A stretch of DNA of 64,000 nucleotides, taken from contig QNGE01003500.1 in NCBI GenBank assembly GCA_008508345.1, positions 9,002 to 73,001 of the forward strand, read 5' to 3'. The stretch is from Paragonimus westermani. Lineage: Eukaryota > Platyhelminthes > Trematoda > Plagiorchiida > Troglotrematidae. The notes beneath the pieces are model-generated. The model worked only from the letters and a program-made list of their open reading frames with translations. It was not told where the DNA came from and did no database searches. Made by a program: the position numbers and the translations under genes. How positions within the stretch are numbered: position 1 is the stretch's first letter; each line of letters opens with the position of its first letter. Positions 52,501 through 63,600 of this stretch are shown in pieces.

Positions 52501-52569
52501 CATGCCCTGGTTTTCAAAGCTAGAACCAACAAACCAGAAATTTTTTGAAAAAAACTACTCTAAAAATTC
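49561..52569. other. No confidently supported gene
   Basis: The one segment worth noting is 51158-51379 (+). It starts with ATG in a fair context (GGGATGG) and runs 74 codons to a consensus donor (AAG|GTAAGT, phase 0), so it could be a first coding exon. It encodes cysteine-containing sequence without a recognised domain. The frame at 52214-52444 has a hydrophobic stretch but no other support. Confidence 0.35.
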
Positions 52570-54970
52570 CTCCAACGAGGATTCCCAAAAGAGACTACCA
52601 GTAAGCTTCATAGCCCTCTTCGTCTCAAGTGCAAGTTAACGACCAAACGTCTGGGTATTCAGTATTACAAAACATCTCTCCAAACGCCAGTTTCCACGGG
52701 AATTCACGAAGAAACTCAAATCATGTAAGCTGCAGCCTAATATTTTCAACCTCAAACGAATGACTAAATCCCACGTTGAAATTTGTCAACAAAAGCTGGA
52801 GTCACTCGAGGAGATTCACGAAAAGTTGTGGCCTCTTGTGAATGATCTACCGATTGTTTGCCGAATCAAATACACGAATTTGTGCAGTACCGTTCTACAA
52901 CGTACGAAAGCAAACGTGGCAAAATAGTTGGAAGATTCCTTTTGTCCAGTCTCAAATACGAATTCATTTTCTGAAAAGTTGGATAGATATGTTACCAGTC
53001 TGTTGTCAGAAACGCTAACACGGACTCAAATGGAAACTCTCTCTCTCTTTAGGATTGGAGTTTGCCATATCACCAAAAAGAGCTGAAGAACTTGGGTTAT
53101 ATGTTCAGTTCGAAAATCTTTACGATTAACTTCAGCAACAATCGCCACCGTCTGAGGAAAACAAAAATTGTTTGAAGGCAAAACTGGCGGATGTCGCCTA
53201 CCAACATCGTAATTACAAAAAGAAAGGCCACGGTCTATTAACACTGGCACAATTTCAAAACTTGAAGGGAATAAGACGAAATGAGAACTTAATGGTGCCA
53301 CGTCCAGATGAAGCCTCAGGTGTTGTGTTGATGAATAAAACGGAATATACGGAGAAATATTTGAAATTCTGAGTGACACTCAGAAGTTCTTGCCGGATGA
53401 CACTCCCGACAACATCCAAGAATTGGAAAAGAAATTCGCTCGCAGGTTAGAGAAGCTGAGGACAAACGGCGTAATTTCAGCAGACCAATGCAAGTTGTTG
53501 AAGCCAATGGGCACAAGAACGTCGCATATGTATGGACTGCTGAAAATCCACAAGCTCAGTGACACAGTTCGACCCATTCTGTCAGTGTGCAACGCACCGC
53601 AACACAATTTGGCCAGGTGGCTAGCTGGTCTGCTTGAACCAGTCAGAAAACTTTTCAGTAAGTACAGTCTGAAAGACAGTTTTGAACTTGTAAATTGTGT
53701 AGAGGGTTTAGATATTTCGAACAAACTGATGTGTTCATTAGATCTGACGTTCCTCTTCACTAACATTCCGTTGCATGAACCGGTTGATAACATTTGTAGT
53801 CTTATTTTAACCAGCAATGCTCCTTTTCCTATTCCACTATCCGAACTAAAATCATTATTACTCCTGTGCACACATAATGTGAAATTCAGCTTCCAACCGT
53901 TTACTTTCCGGCAGGTGGACGGTGTTGCAATGGGCAGTCCACTTGGTCTGCTCCTAGCTGATTTCCTTATGGCTAAGTTACAATCTGCATTGAGTGGAAG
54001 TTTTTCAAAGCCGATACTGTACAAGCACTACGTAGACGATATCCTGGTTATTTCTGATAATTCAAGTGATTTGGACGCATTATCTTCAGGGATGCATCAA
54101 GCACATCCCAACCTCAAGCTAATTAGAGAGAACGAAGTAAACAACTGCCTTCCATTCTTGGACATTCTAGTTACCCCAAGATCAGATGGCAGGATAGGAT
54201 GATATATTTACAGAAAGCCTATCTGGACAGGATAGTATATATATATTGAAAGCTTCTGTCCATTGCAATTTAACAGAAGCCTTGTTTGAACGCTTTTTAA
54301 CAGAGCAAGGAGGCTATGCACAGATGATATTCTATCACAAGAAGCAAGCACACTCAGAGATACGCTGTTGGCCAACGGGTACCCTTTGCGATGTATCAAG
54401 AACTATAGCAGTCATTACCCCGAGGATACAATAAACAACAGTACCAGAGAAGACGGTATACTAAGAACTCCCGTTTTTAGGGGACGGCTGGTCAACGATG
54501 ACAGAAATACGTCTAACAGCTGCTGTATCCATATTTTATAACGCTGTAAAATTAGGTGTAATACAACGAACCAAGGCCTTACCAGTCTCCTCGGCTACGA
54601 ACAAACAGCCTACGTCTGTCACATCCCACTGTCTATGGAAATATTCATGCAGCTGCAGTATGAGCTACATAGGGAGGACAAACCGTCAGCTGGCTTCTCG
54701 TATTAAGGAGCACGTTCCCAAGTGGCTAGAAACACAGCTAGAAAAACCAGGCGCATGCGTCAAGGCCGACGGAGGGCACCCGATATCATCAATAGCGAGA
54801 CACCTAATCCAAACAGGACATGGAGCCAAGGTTTGTGACGCATTCTCTGTGATTCTTCGAAGTCCATGGAAATGTATCGTCCACTTTGCTAAGGCTATGG
54901 CTATCAGACATTAAAATCCCCCTTGTGTGTTCAGAAACAGTGTGTGTTGACGCAGCGGCTGCCTTGGTAG
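52570..54970 (+). pseudogene. Penelope-like element: nearly full-length RT and GIY-YIG, frameshifted
   Basis: The most complete PLE in the window. An N-terminal region (RMTKSHVEICQQKLESLEEI, about 52.76 kb) is followed by GLEFAISPKRAEELG (about 53.05 kb) and VPRPDEASGVVLMNKTEY (about 53.3 kb). A frameshift near 53365 moves the frame to 53390-54202. That part holds the fingers (HMYGLLKIHKLSDTVRPILS), motif A (LMCSLDLTFLFTNIPL), DGVAMGSPLG, YVDD (54029-54040) and NCLPFLDILV. A TGA at 54200 and further shifts follow; the linker is readable in another frame (LFNRARRLCTDDIL). The nuclease frame 54498-54914 carries CSCSMSYIGRTNRQLASRIK. The family C-terminus LCVQKQCVLTQRLPW ends at TAG 54968-54970 after one more shift. 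Catalytic motifs are intact but the ORF is broken repeatedly. No inverted arms were recognised around it. Confidence 0.88.
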
Positions 54971-56691
54971 TCAGCATTCCCATTTTTTAAATCTTCATTT
55001 TCGTGTATATCTGTCTAATCCCTTGAACAATTATTTCCGCCCTACGGAACCTTATCTTAATGTTTAAAATTAGTTACATGTCCATGTGTGATCAGAATGT
55101 ACGAAATGTTACTCCGGTAAACATCACATGATTTACGTCTTCTCATTGCCTTATTCAAAAACCACTGTTTAGGCAGTTTTTTGGTTTGCTCAAATTTCAC
55201 ACATGTGTAACAACCACCGGCTGTTTGACAGTGAGATAAAGACTCAGCTTTCCTTCCTACAAATATTCCCCTGGACTTCGGGTAGCTGCTGACGGTTGGT
55301 ACATGATACGTCTACAACCATAATTTTGCAGAGTCCGAAGCACATTTCTCTCCACCGAATTCAACCTGTTTACTTCATGCTGATGAGTGAATTTTTACCA
55401 CATATCCGTCCTTGCCAATAGGGCAAATTATGACATACACAGATGCCAAGTATTTTCAACCAGGACAGGTTTTACAACATTTCGTGGTTGAATATTTTGT
55501 AAAACATTTTAGTTCATTTGGGTCAGCATTAACCCTGAAGACTGTGAACAAAATGACCAACAGCAACTGGCAACATATGCCAAATTTCGCGGATTGCATC
55601 AAGTCTTTGGGGAGATGCATCACTCACGATAGGTAGCACTGGTTTCTGTTCAACGTGGTAAAACACGACAGTTCGGATGACTTGGTGTAGAGGAAAAGTT
55701 CCCTTGTATAAGGGTAAATCTGACGACGTGAGCTTTGAAAATTTCTATCCAAACACCATTTATTTGCGCATCGTTTCCATATACGCGCGTAAATGTCAAT
55801 TGTTACTGAGAGTCAGTTAGAAAGAACGAAAACAACCTCACCTCGTGATGCTTGAAATGTGAGATCAGAAAATGGTTTAATCTATTGGAACGAGAGTTAC
55901 CTACAAGTGAAAGATATTGACGCCAATAAAAAACATATACATATATAACATGTTATTAGCAGTGTACCATACACAAACCAATAATAAGCTGCATAGCAGA
56001 ATGTTTGAACTTATCAATATCCCACTAACATTGCAGAAATGATTGTTGCAGACCACTGCTTGAACACGTGGAGAATTGCGGGGTGTGTCGGAGAGATGCG
56101 TTGATGTGAGATTAATCCTCGACTTGTAACTCCTTTGCCGTGTGAGCCTGTACAAGCCATGGAGACCACATCCTCTCGATGTACCTCTTAATTCATGTCC
56201 ACTTGTCCGAGCGCAACGATGTTGTGTCCATGTCTTTCAAACCTCTAATTCTTTTAACATGTGTGAGGGCCTGATGGCTCTTGGTTTGACCGTGATCATG
56301 ACTAATGACAGTTCCAAACCACAGGTGGGATAATGTGTGCTTTTGTGCGGAGGGGGAGACGGTGAGGGAAAAGATTGTACAGGCACCTGCGGTGTCGGAA
56401 TGATTTGGATTGCCAACCGTGTCGGCTGCACCATGAATAAACGCGCCTGTTTTTCGAGGTCACTTTACATTTCGGAGTGTAGGGTAAGTAGGTCACGAGA
56501 AGTCGAACTAAACACTGAGATAGCAAAAACGATGTGTCAATGCGGTTATTAGCGCGGGCAAACAGAATGTGTCAGTTACAAGTGTCCTGTCAAAGTGATA
56601 CCTACAAATACTCCCTCACTGGAGAACCTACCGTTGAAAATTGGCAAACATCTGGTTTTCGTTGTACGGAACAAGCGTTGTAGTGATCCGG
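54971..56691. other. No supported gene; possible distal end of the Ty3 element
   Basis: Minus-strand sequence after the Ty3 pol end contains a purine-rich CCAGTGAGGGAG, then TATTTGTAGG (about 56600). This could be a polypurine tract and the start of a 3' LTR. I could not match it to the 5' LTR region beyond TGTAGGT, so no 3' LTR is called. The rest shows only short frames. Confidence 0.3.
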
Positions 56692-58504
56692 TCAATGAAC
56701 CTGTCTGCCTGAACGCGTCGTGCGTGTTGGTGGTGTAGTATTGACCGTTGTGGTTTTCATGGAATTAGTGTTCGCGGAGAGCCACGTCTTGAGTAGGTCG
56801 TCAGCGGTATCACGGCGTGTGTGTTCCGTCGAATCACTGTATGCTGATTTTAGACAGTCAATCGAGGTTTTCAGTTCTGTTCGGGAACTGTATAACGAAA
56901 TATTTATCGTGTCGGGAAATGCCAAGAAAGGGACCATCGTACGGCGGTTCTAAAAACTTCCGGACCCGATCACAACGTGTGTGCAGTTGGATAACTGTGG
57001 AGGAGCTTAGGGGTTTGTGTTGACAGATGGTGATGCAGTGTATCGAGTCTTTACCATGTGGGATTTCAATTTCGTTATATATAAGTAACTTGATCGTAAG
57101 GGTTAATCGGATTTGGAACGAAAAACTGCCTTTGAACACGCAGAGTAGTCCCATAAACTAGTTTTACCGGGGAGCAGTGGAGATTAGGTCGGAACACTGT
57201 ACGCGGGAGTATTTCGGACCAATCCGTACTGCAATTATGAGCCACAGTGACAGTTTTTAGAGGTCTAAGGAAGCGTTCAACAAGACCATTTGCCATTGGA
57301 TGATACGCAGTAGTACGAATATGTTTGCAGCCCAGGAGTTTTGTAGGATTTTAAAATAATTTGGATTCGAGTTGGGAACCTCGATCTGTGGTGATTGTAA
57401 ACGGCACTCCGAAATTGGAGACCCAACGTTTAACAGAATCACGCGTGACATTGGTGGCAGTAGAATCTGTAATGGGCATTGCTTCGGGCCAACGGGTGAA
57501 ACGATCCACGCGAGTCAGAATGTAAGAAGTGCCACTGGATACCGGCAGTGGACCAACAATATCAACATGTACATGGTCAAAACGTGCATCCATTGCAGCG
57601 AAAGTTCCAAGGATAGAGTGTGTATGACGAATTACTTTAGAACGCTGACAACCGATACAACTTTTTGCCCAACATGACCAATGAGTAGTAGTGTAGCCCC
57701 AATTCCTGGGTGTGAGACGTTGTGTAAAGCATTGAAAACTTGTCGTCGCATGGCCGATAGCACTAGCGATCTGGGTTTGTACGTAGAAATGTCACAACCA
57801 ATAGTGTCGGGATGAGTATACAGTGGAACCGGTTGAAGGTTGAGCAAACATGGAACTGTAGTCGAGGCGGATAACTGTTGCCCTTCTTTTTGTAACCTCG
57901 CCATTTCAGTGACAGTAGACAAACACAGTAGACAAACTGTCGATCGAGTCCACGTCTGGACGTGAGAGCGCGTCGGCAACAACGTTCTGATCACCTGGAT
58001 TGTGTCGAATATCGTTGGTGAACTGGGAAATAAAATCTAGGTGACGTGCTTCCCGAGGTGAATATCTATCTGGTTTTGCTTTAAGGGCCCCCGTTAAGGG
58101 TTTATGATCTATATAAACAGAAAATTGCCTGTCTTCCAAAAGGTGTCGGAAGTGACGTACTGCCTTGTGGATTGCTAACAATTCGCGTCCAAACGTGCTG
58201 TAGCGTGATTCGGCAGAGGAAAGTTTGTATGAGAAAAATCCTAATGGCTGATGGGATTTACGAACGGTTTGTTGTAAGGCTGCACCCACTGCTGTGCTAG
58301 GGGCGTCAACATTGAGAAATAGTGGGGCGTTGGTTTCTAAATGAAACAACATAAGATTTTCTGTGAGTGAATCTTTTACTTTATCGAAAGCTGTTATAGC
58401 TTGGTCTGACATTCTGTACGTTTTTGGATTACCAGCCAACAGGTCTGTCAACGGTGCTAATAACAATGCAGCTTCAGGGATGAAACGGCCGTAAAAATTG
58501 ACCA
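56692..58504 (-). pseudogene. Ty3/Gypsy (CsRn1-like) pol remnant: RT connection, RNase H, integrase
   Basis: Read on the minus strand from the N at 58505. First is the RT connection (VNFYGRFIPEAALLLAPL). RNase H follows with TFGRELLAIHKAVRHF and IDHKPLTGAL, then ADALSRPDVDS. A degraded HHCC finger comes next (HNVSHPGIGA, frameshifted near 57690). The integrase core follows with VDIVGPLPVSSGTSY, ITTDRGSQLES and ANGLVERFLRPLKT, which carry the D, D and E catalytic residues. The C-terminus is RTTRSGRQVH. Lesions include TAA at 57351-57353 inside the integrase core, a stop and frameshift near 57077-57100, and another shift near 56880. RT fingers and palm are absent, lying in the gap or lost. The integrase would insert the cDNA, but this copy is dead. 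Confidence 0.88.
56893..57451 (-). repeat. Duplicated Ty3 integrase segment, left copy
   Basis: Matches 58506-59064 base for base at a constant offset of 1613, without indels. I saw four substitutions, all in the last ~75 bp (about 57375-57450). Both copies share the same in-frame TAA and the same downstream frameshift. Confidence 0.85.
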
Positions 58505-58505
58505 N
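58505..58505. other. Ambiguous base (N) at a structural break
   Basis: To the left the minus-strand reading is inside the RT connection domain. To the right it is in the integrase C-terminal tail at the same point as 56893. The two cannot be contiguous in an intact element. The N marks either a gap of unknown length or a misjoin of two copies. Confidence 0.8.
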
Positions 58506-59064
58506 TAACGAAATATTTATCGTGTCGGGAAATGCCAAGAAAGGGACCATCGTACGGCGGTTCTAAAAACTTCCGGACCCGATCACAACGTGTGTGCAGT
58601 TGGATAACTGTGGAGGAGCTTAGGGGTTTGTGTTGACAGATGGTGATGCAGTGTATCGAGTCTTTACCATGTGGGATTTCAATTTCGTTATATATAAGTA
58701 ACTTGATCGTAAGGGTTAATCGGATTTGGAACGAAAAACTGCCTTTGAACACGCAGAGTAGTCCCATAAACTAGTTTTACCGGGGAGCAGTGGAGATTAG
58801 GTCGGAACACTGTACGCGGGAGTATTTCGGACCAATCCGTACTGCAATTATGAGCCACAGTGACAGTTTTTAGAGGTCTAAGGAAGCGTTCAACAAGACC
58901 ATTTGCCATTGGATGATACGCAGTAGTACGAATATGTTTGCAGCCCAGGAGTTTTGTAGGATTTTAAAATAATTTGGATTCGAGGTGGGAACCTCGATCT
59001 GTGGTGACTGTAAACGGCACTCCAAAATTGGAGACCCAACGTTTAACAGAATCACGCGCGACAT
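58506..59064 (-). repeat. Duplicated Ty3 integrase segment, right copy
   Basis: Right-hand partner of 56893-57451. Its integrase carries the same TAA (58964-58966). At 59064/59065 it switches abruptly to the start of the RT domain of the same element type, which marks an internal deletion. Confidence 0.85.
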
Positions 59065-59600
59065 ATTCATCTGGTGGCAAGTGACGAGGACGAGCGAAAA
59101 CCGGATTACCATTAGTAATCACCGAATGAGTGATCGAGTGGTTCAAGCATGACCTGTGAAAGCTCGGCGTTGTCAGTTCGGGAAATTTGCGTAAAAGATT
59201 TGCATAAACAGAATTATCCAGTGGAGAAGGTAACAGGGGTTGTGCAGAACTGGTGAATATCGAACGACCTTTGGCTGACAGTTGTGTGTCCACATCAAAC
59301 AAACGCTTGTGTTTCAGATCGGCCCACAAGTTGTATTGAGTGAGAAAATCGGCTCGCAATTTAGGTTGACGCACGTCGGCGATAATGAAAACCCATCTAC
59401 ATTCAGGACGTAGGCAAAGGTTCACTAGTAAAGACTGCTGTTCTTAAATGTGAATAGGAATGGCGTTGTTTGTCGTGAGTGAGAAATTGGATGGGCTGCG
59501 TGGCGTGTATGTTCCACAGTATGAGATAACACTGATGTCCAGTCCAGTGTCTACCAGAAAGAAAAATCTTGAATACTTATCTTGTATCACTAGACTTGTT
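59065..59600 (-). pseudogene. Ty3/Gypsy protease and start of RT, joined to integrase by deletion
   Basis: The minus-strand reading has the aspartic protease active site in RFFLVDTGLDISVIS (DTG at 59543-59551). A TAA at 59444-59446 lies in the same frame, about 33 codons after the active site. After that stop the frame continues through the protease C-terminal half (WVFIIADVRQPKLRADFL) and the linker. It then reaches the first RT residues (NPVFARPRHLPPDEYV) at about 59070, where it jumps directly into integrase residues (RDSVKRWVSNFGVPF). The RT body, RNase H and integrase N-terminus are therefore deleted from this copy. The protease would normally process the polyprotein. The residue after DTG is Leu where Ala is usual in Ty3 proteases. 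A frameshift separates it from the gag frame. Confidence 0.82.
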
Positions 59601-60418
59601 GGCCTAGGACCGTACTCGTCTCTATCATCCTGCCGAATCGTTTTCCCAAGGATTTAATTGTTTGATGATGAGTCGCTTGAAAATCGCACGGTGGAGTACA
59701 CTTGCGTGCAAAGTGGCCAAATGTTTGATGATACCAAAGGAAACTGTTAGTTTGATGTGGCGATAAAGATCTGGAAAGCTGGTGGAAATGATCCTTATTG
59801 AGGTGATTTAGTCTGTTCGTGCGAGACAAACGTAGCTGACTAACTTGTTCAGTGAGAGCAGCGAGCTGTTAATGAAGCTGATCGTTTGATGCGGCTAGGA
59901 TTCTATCAACCATGTTGGCAAGTTGAGCTATGGGAGCGGCACCGCAAGTGGGTGCGAGAATGCATTGCACAGTAACGGGCAAACGTTCGTGGAAGATCTG
60001 AGCAAACAAAGCATCATGAATCTCTGTACTTCCAAGGTTATTTCTTAGGCTTCGTAGTAACTGAGACGGGCTGCGGTCACCAATAGGCTTGTTGCTATGT
60101 AACTGTGGTAAGCGTTTATGGTAGGAAGGTGTAGTACGCTTGATTATCGTGTCCCAAAGTTGTTTGTGGACAGCCCGTATCAGATGACTCCAGAATATCC
60201 CTTATATCAGCTGCAATTTCTGGTGGTAACACTGCTAGGAAGTGATAACACATTTTCACTTCTCGAGTGATGCCCTGTTAAGCAAAATGGGCCTGAACTT
60301 GTGCCGGCTATATGCATAGATCATTATGCCAAAATGGTAACAGATGTAGACTGACTGAGTTTAAGTTTGGTGTAAGTGTCGAGTAGTTAGAACACGGATT
60401 GATTGGAGTGGTTGACAT
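59590..60418 (-). pseudogene. Ty3/Gypsy (CsRn1-like) gag, broken
   Basis: The start is the ATG at 60418-60416 (MSTTPINPCSNYSTLTPNLN), about 50 bases after the tRNA-Trp primer site. It is followed by the capsid-like region seen in CsRn1 relatives (LLPFWHNDLCI, AQVQAHFA, FLAVLPPEIAADIRDIL, KRTTPSYHKRLPQLHSNKPI, QLLRSLRNNLGS, QIFHERLPVTVQCILAPTCG). The C-terminal finger is FLWYHQTFGHFARKCTPPC. This matches the unusual CHCC-type gag finger of the CsRn1 family, except that the first Cys is replaced by Leu. Lesions are in-frame TAG and TAA codons in the N-terminal half (about 60308 and 60280), a frameshift between about 60150 and 60180, and TAA at 59869-59871. Gag would package the element RNA; this one cannot be made intact. 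Confidence 0.85.
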
Positions 60419-60470
60419 TGTATTTTGCAAGCAGCTAATGATGGGAACATTGACAAAGGTAAGGATTGTG

Positions 60471-60487
60471 TCACGTCGGGCTCACCA
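60471..60487 (-). promoter_or_regulatory. Primer-binding site for tRNA-Trp
   Basis: On the plus strand this reads TCACGTCGGGCTCACCA, the 3' end of tRNA-Trp (TCACGTCGGGGTCACCA as I recall the metazoan sequence) with one mismatch. The element's minus-strand RNA would therefore pair with that tRNA to start cDNA synthesis. Use of tRNA-Trp is a known trait of CsRn1-type elements. The site lies about 50 bases upstream of the gag ATG and sets the inner edge of the 5' LTR. Confidence 0.75.
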
Positions 60488-60610
60488 ATTAAGACGAAGC
60501 TTCCTTCTGATCATTGTAATTTCTGTCGTACTGGATATATACTGCCGAACTAATTATTATGTTACCGCCCAGTGATTCGGAACGGTAAAGAATGTGACCT
60601 ACAACACATC
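60488..60610 (-). repeat. Probable 3' part of the 5' LTR
   Basis: Sequence immediately upstream of the primer-binding site in element orientation should be the LTR end. It contains TATATAT (60535-60541, minus strand), a possible LTR TATA box. A TGT start may lie near 60606. Without a second LTR in the window the outer boundary cannot be fixed; family LTRs are several hundred bases, so it may extend further right. Confidence 0.4.
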
Positions 60611-63600
60611 ATATGCGATTAATTCAATATTGCAATATCAGTCGCTAGAAAACAACCAGTCTGCTGATCATAACAGGTTTTGGAGATTTTGCCAATTGTC
60701 GATTTATCTTATTTTAAACAATGTCGACTGCTCTTCCCCGATAGACTTCTTTCAAACGACGTTTCTCTCAGTGTCATATTAGCATTCGAGCATCCATTAA
60801 TCGCAACGTTAACGCATCGGTATGGTTTGACTGGTCGCATTTCCTACCGCTAATTAGCGGCAACAAACTCAAGCAACAGATTCGAGTATTTGGCTTATGG
60901 GGGACAGTAACCTGTTCATTTTTTGAGCATGCATACAGATATTTTACAGTAAGTGTATTAGCGAGGTTGAATCTGAGAGTGTGATCAACTGACCAGATCA
61001 ACTTCTGAGTTTTGAAAAATATTGACATAATAACTTCAGCTTCGAATTTGTCAATATACATTGCAAAAAGTGCCCTATGTTCGAGGAAGAATCCGTCTAT
61101 CCATTTTCTGAACTATCCGGTATAAGGTTTACAGTTCACTTGCCAGAATATGCAGCTAGCATATAGTGGCTACAGAGTTAACTGTGATATTATTTGTCTC
61201 CTGAAGGCGTCTAAGTTTTGTGTGGAAACGCAGGAACTACTTCTTTCCATTGTGCTGTTTGCCTTGCCGAAATGATTGTGAAATGTGCTGATCTGATCTC
61301 ACGTCGCAAAATAAATAGTTTCAAAATCTACTTCAGATAAACAGTTGGGCCATCCTGAATACAACCGTCAACGGGTTGGCTTGTTTTCTCGTACAATTTA
61401 CGTGCCACATATACTTGCAGCGTCTGAGTTTATAATGACACTAAAATTTACGTCATTATACCTCTAGTAGAATGGGTATAACAGATTGCATGCATCGTTA
61501 ACATTAGTGTGTTTTTGAGAGTTATTGTGAATTAAATAAGATCACGAGTTATTGTCAACCATGAAGTACTCCACAGGTCGGGTCTGTTCACGCTACCTAC
61601 CCCAGTAACCCCAAATCACAGTTCAAAAGTCATGTGACGTATCGATACTATTGTATTTAACACGGCAATAAATATCGCTGGAACAAAACTGACTGGTATA
61701 CTAGATGCAGATATGATACAACACTCTGTAGTCAACTGGAATTGACAATAAGAGTATCACTTCTAAAACACATAAGTACAATGGGCGAGATGTGGTGTCA
61801 CTGATAACATTGGTTATGTTGAGCTGAAAAAAGTGACGCAAACTGGCAAACGTCGCACAGTTAACTGGAAAAAACGAACAGACAGGATATTTTTTAAAGA
61901 AATTGGTGATTCAAACGTTGTGTCCTTAACGCTTTTCTAACCACAATCAAATGAGCTTGAAGTTTAGGGCAGTAGCATGGTTGAGTACTTACTCAATTGG
62001 AGACAACTTCAGTCACTATGCAATGGTAATATTATTCTCGTATGAAAGCTTTTAATCTACAAGCAATCTGAAATCAAGTTGAAGTATCGCTTTTGTTTAT
62101 ATGCTTTCACTGTTCAATTGTTTTCAAGTTTATCTTGGGTACGTTATGCAACCGAGACCTTGATGACCGACCTCTTGAGTGTAAACCCGGAAATTGTGGG
62201 TGGGTGACCGGCTATATTGCAATCCTAATCCCTATTCCAGTGAGCTGCAGACGTGAAACAATGTGCTGTCTCTGTTGGTATCAAAATCTAGCATGATCAC
62301 TGAAATTTACGATTAAATTGTTTCATAACGTTGAGGCAGTAAACAAAAATTAATATTCACACACGTATGCATATGTACAATCAGTCACCTGGGCAGTAGA
62401 TTACAGTTCTTCTTGAACACATATTAATCACATCAAGTCTTCATCGAAGAATCACAGCAAAGTAGTAAGCCTCCTCCAAAATGGAATTTGTGAAGATTCA
62501 TAGGCCTATATCGCCATCGCTGACAAACAAAATGTGTAACAAAACATCACACAATTAATCGCATCTTCAAAGTTATAAATCTGAGTCGGTGATCATCTGG
62601 TAAGGAAAACCATGATGCTCAAGCAATATAAAACAGTTCTGAAGTGAATGCTTGACTGTCGAATGGAATCACTGGTTTCGGAACTTGTATGCAACTCGGC
62701 AACACCAGTGTTCTTTTGTGATGTCCGTGGTTGTCTCCAAGCCGCCTGTTGGCTAACACTTAAAGAATTGTTTACTTTGATGATCTTCAGAGGGAGTTTG
62801 TTACCAACACTTGTGCCCTTATAATTCGGCTGTTGATTGGCCAACGTTGCCGTTTTCAATGCGGACAGAAGTGGGTGATGTTTGATGTGGGGAAGCCGAT
62901 GATTGATCATGTGACCAAGCAAGCGGATTGACTGGATACACGTCTGCGCGAGTCAAACAAAGGTGTTTCAGATTATGGATTTGAACCTTGCTGTAGCTGC
63001 ACTCCAAAAATATGCAATTAACCTAGGTACTTGCTAGTTGTAATTGAAAGGATCAAGTTGTAAACGCCAAACAATCAAAATGCTATACACACATTGACCA
63101 AGGGAGTGCGTGAAGAAGGTGAATTAGCTGTTTGGCTGAAAACAGACCGGTACTGAAAATAACTTTGTGATACCACGTTGCAAAATGTCTTCACCCTATT
63201 TATCACATTCGCCTCCTTGTAGCCGAGATCTGTCTCGCCATCAATTTATGGAAAACCACTTAACGCGCCCCTCGGTTGGCTGTTAAACAACAACGCGGAA
63301 ATCTGATTAGTGTGGGACGGAGCAGTTATTTGTCCGGACGAAGTTCACATAGGGAACGACGGTTATAGATGTTAGATTCGTCAAAACTGGTCACTTCTCA
63401 AAGTTTTTCCGCGCTGGCATTACTACGTGTATATTGGTGGTCAGTAAAGTGCTCAGCCTATAGCAGAAATACCCAATGGTCAGGATTTGTAAAAAGAAGT
63501 GCAGGACAGTCAAGATTCTCCTACACCCACCTAAGACGCTGTGTGCACTCCCCAGGGGAACGAGTGCACAAACAGTAATACAAAAACGGGTTGCTCGCAT

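Noticed and set aside
53026..54024. Long minus-strand frames (117 and 214 codons)
   Set aside because: They are antisense shadows of the plus-strand PLE, whose motifs are clear.
55378..55400. CTGATGAGTG near 55380 as a second hammerhead core
   Set aside because: No GAAA at a usable distance and no flanking stems; a chance match.
55000..56690. 3' LTR of the Ty3 element
   Set aside because: Only the short string TGTAGGT is shared with the putative 5' LTR edge; no alignable repeat was found.
57372..57677. 101-codon plus-strand frame
   Set aside because: Antisense shadow of the Ty3 integrase core.
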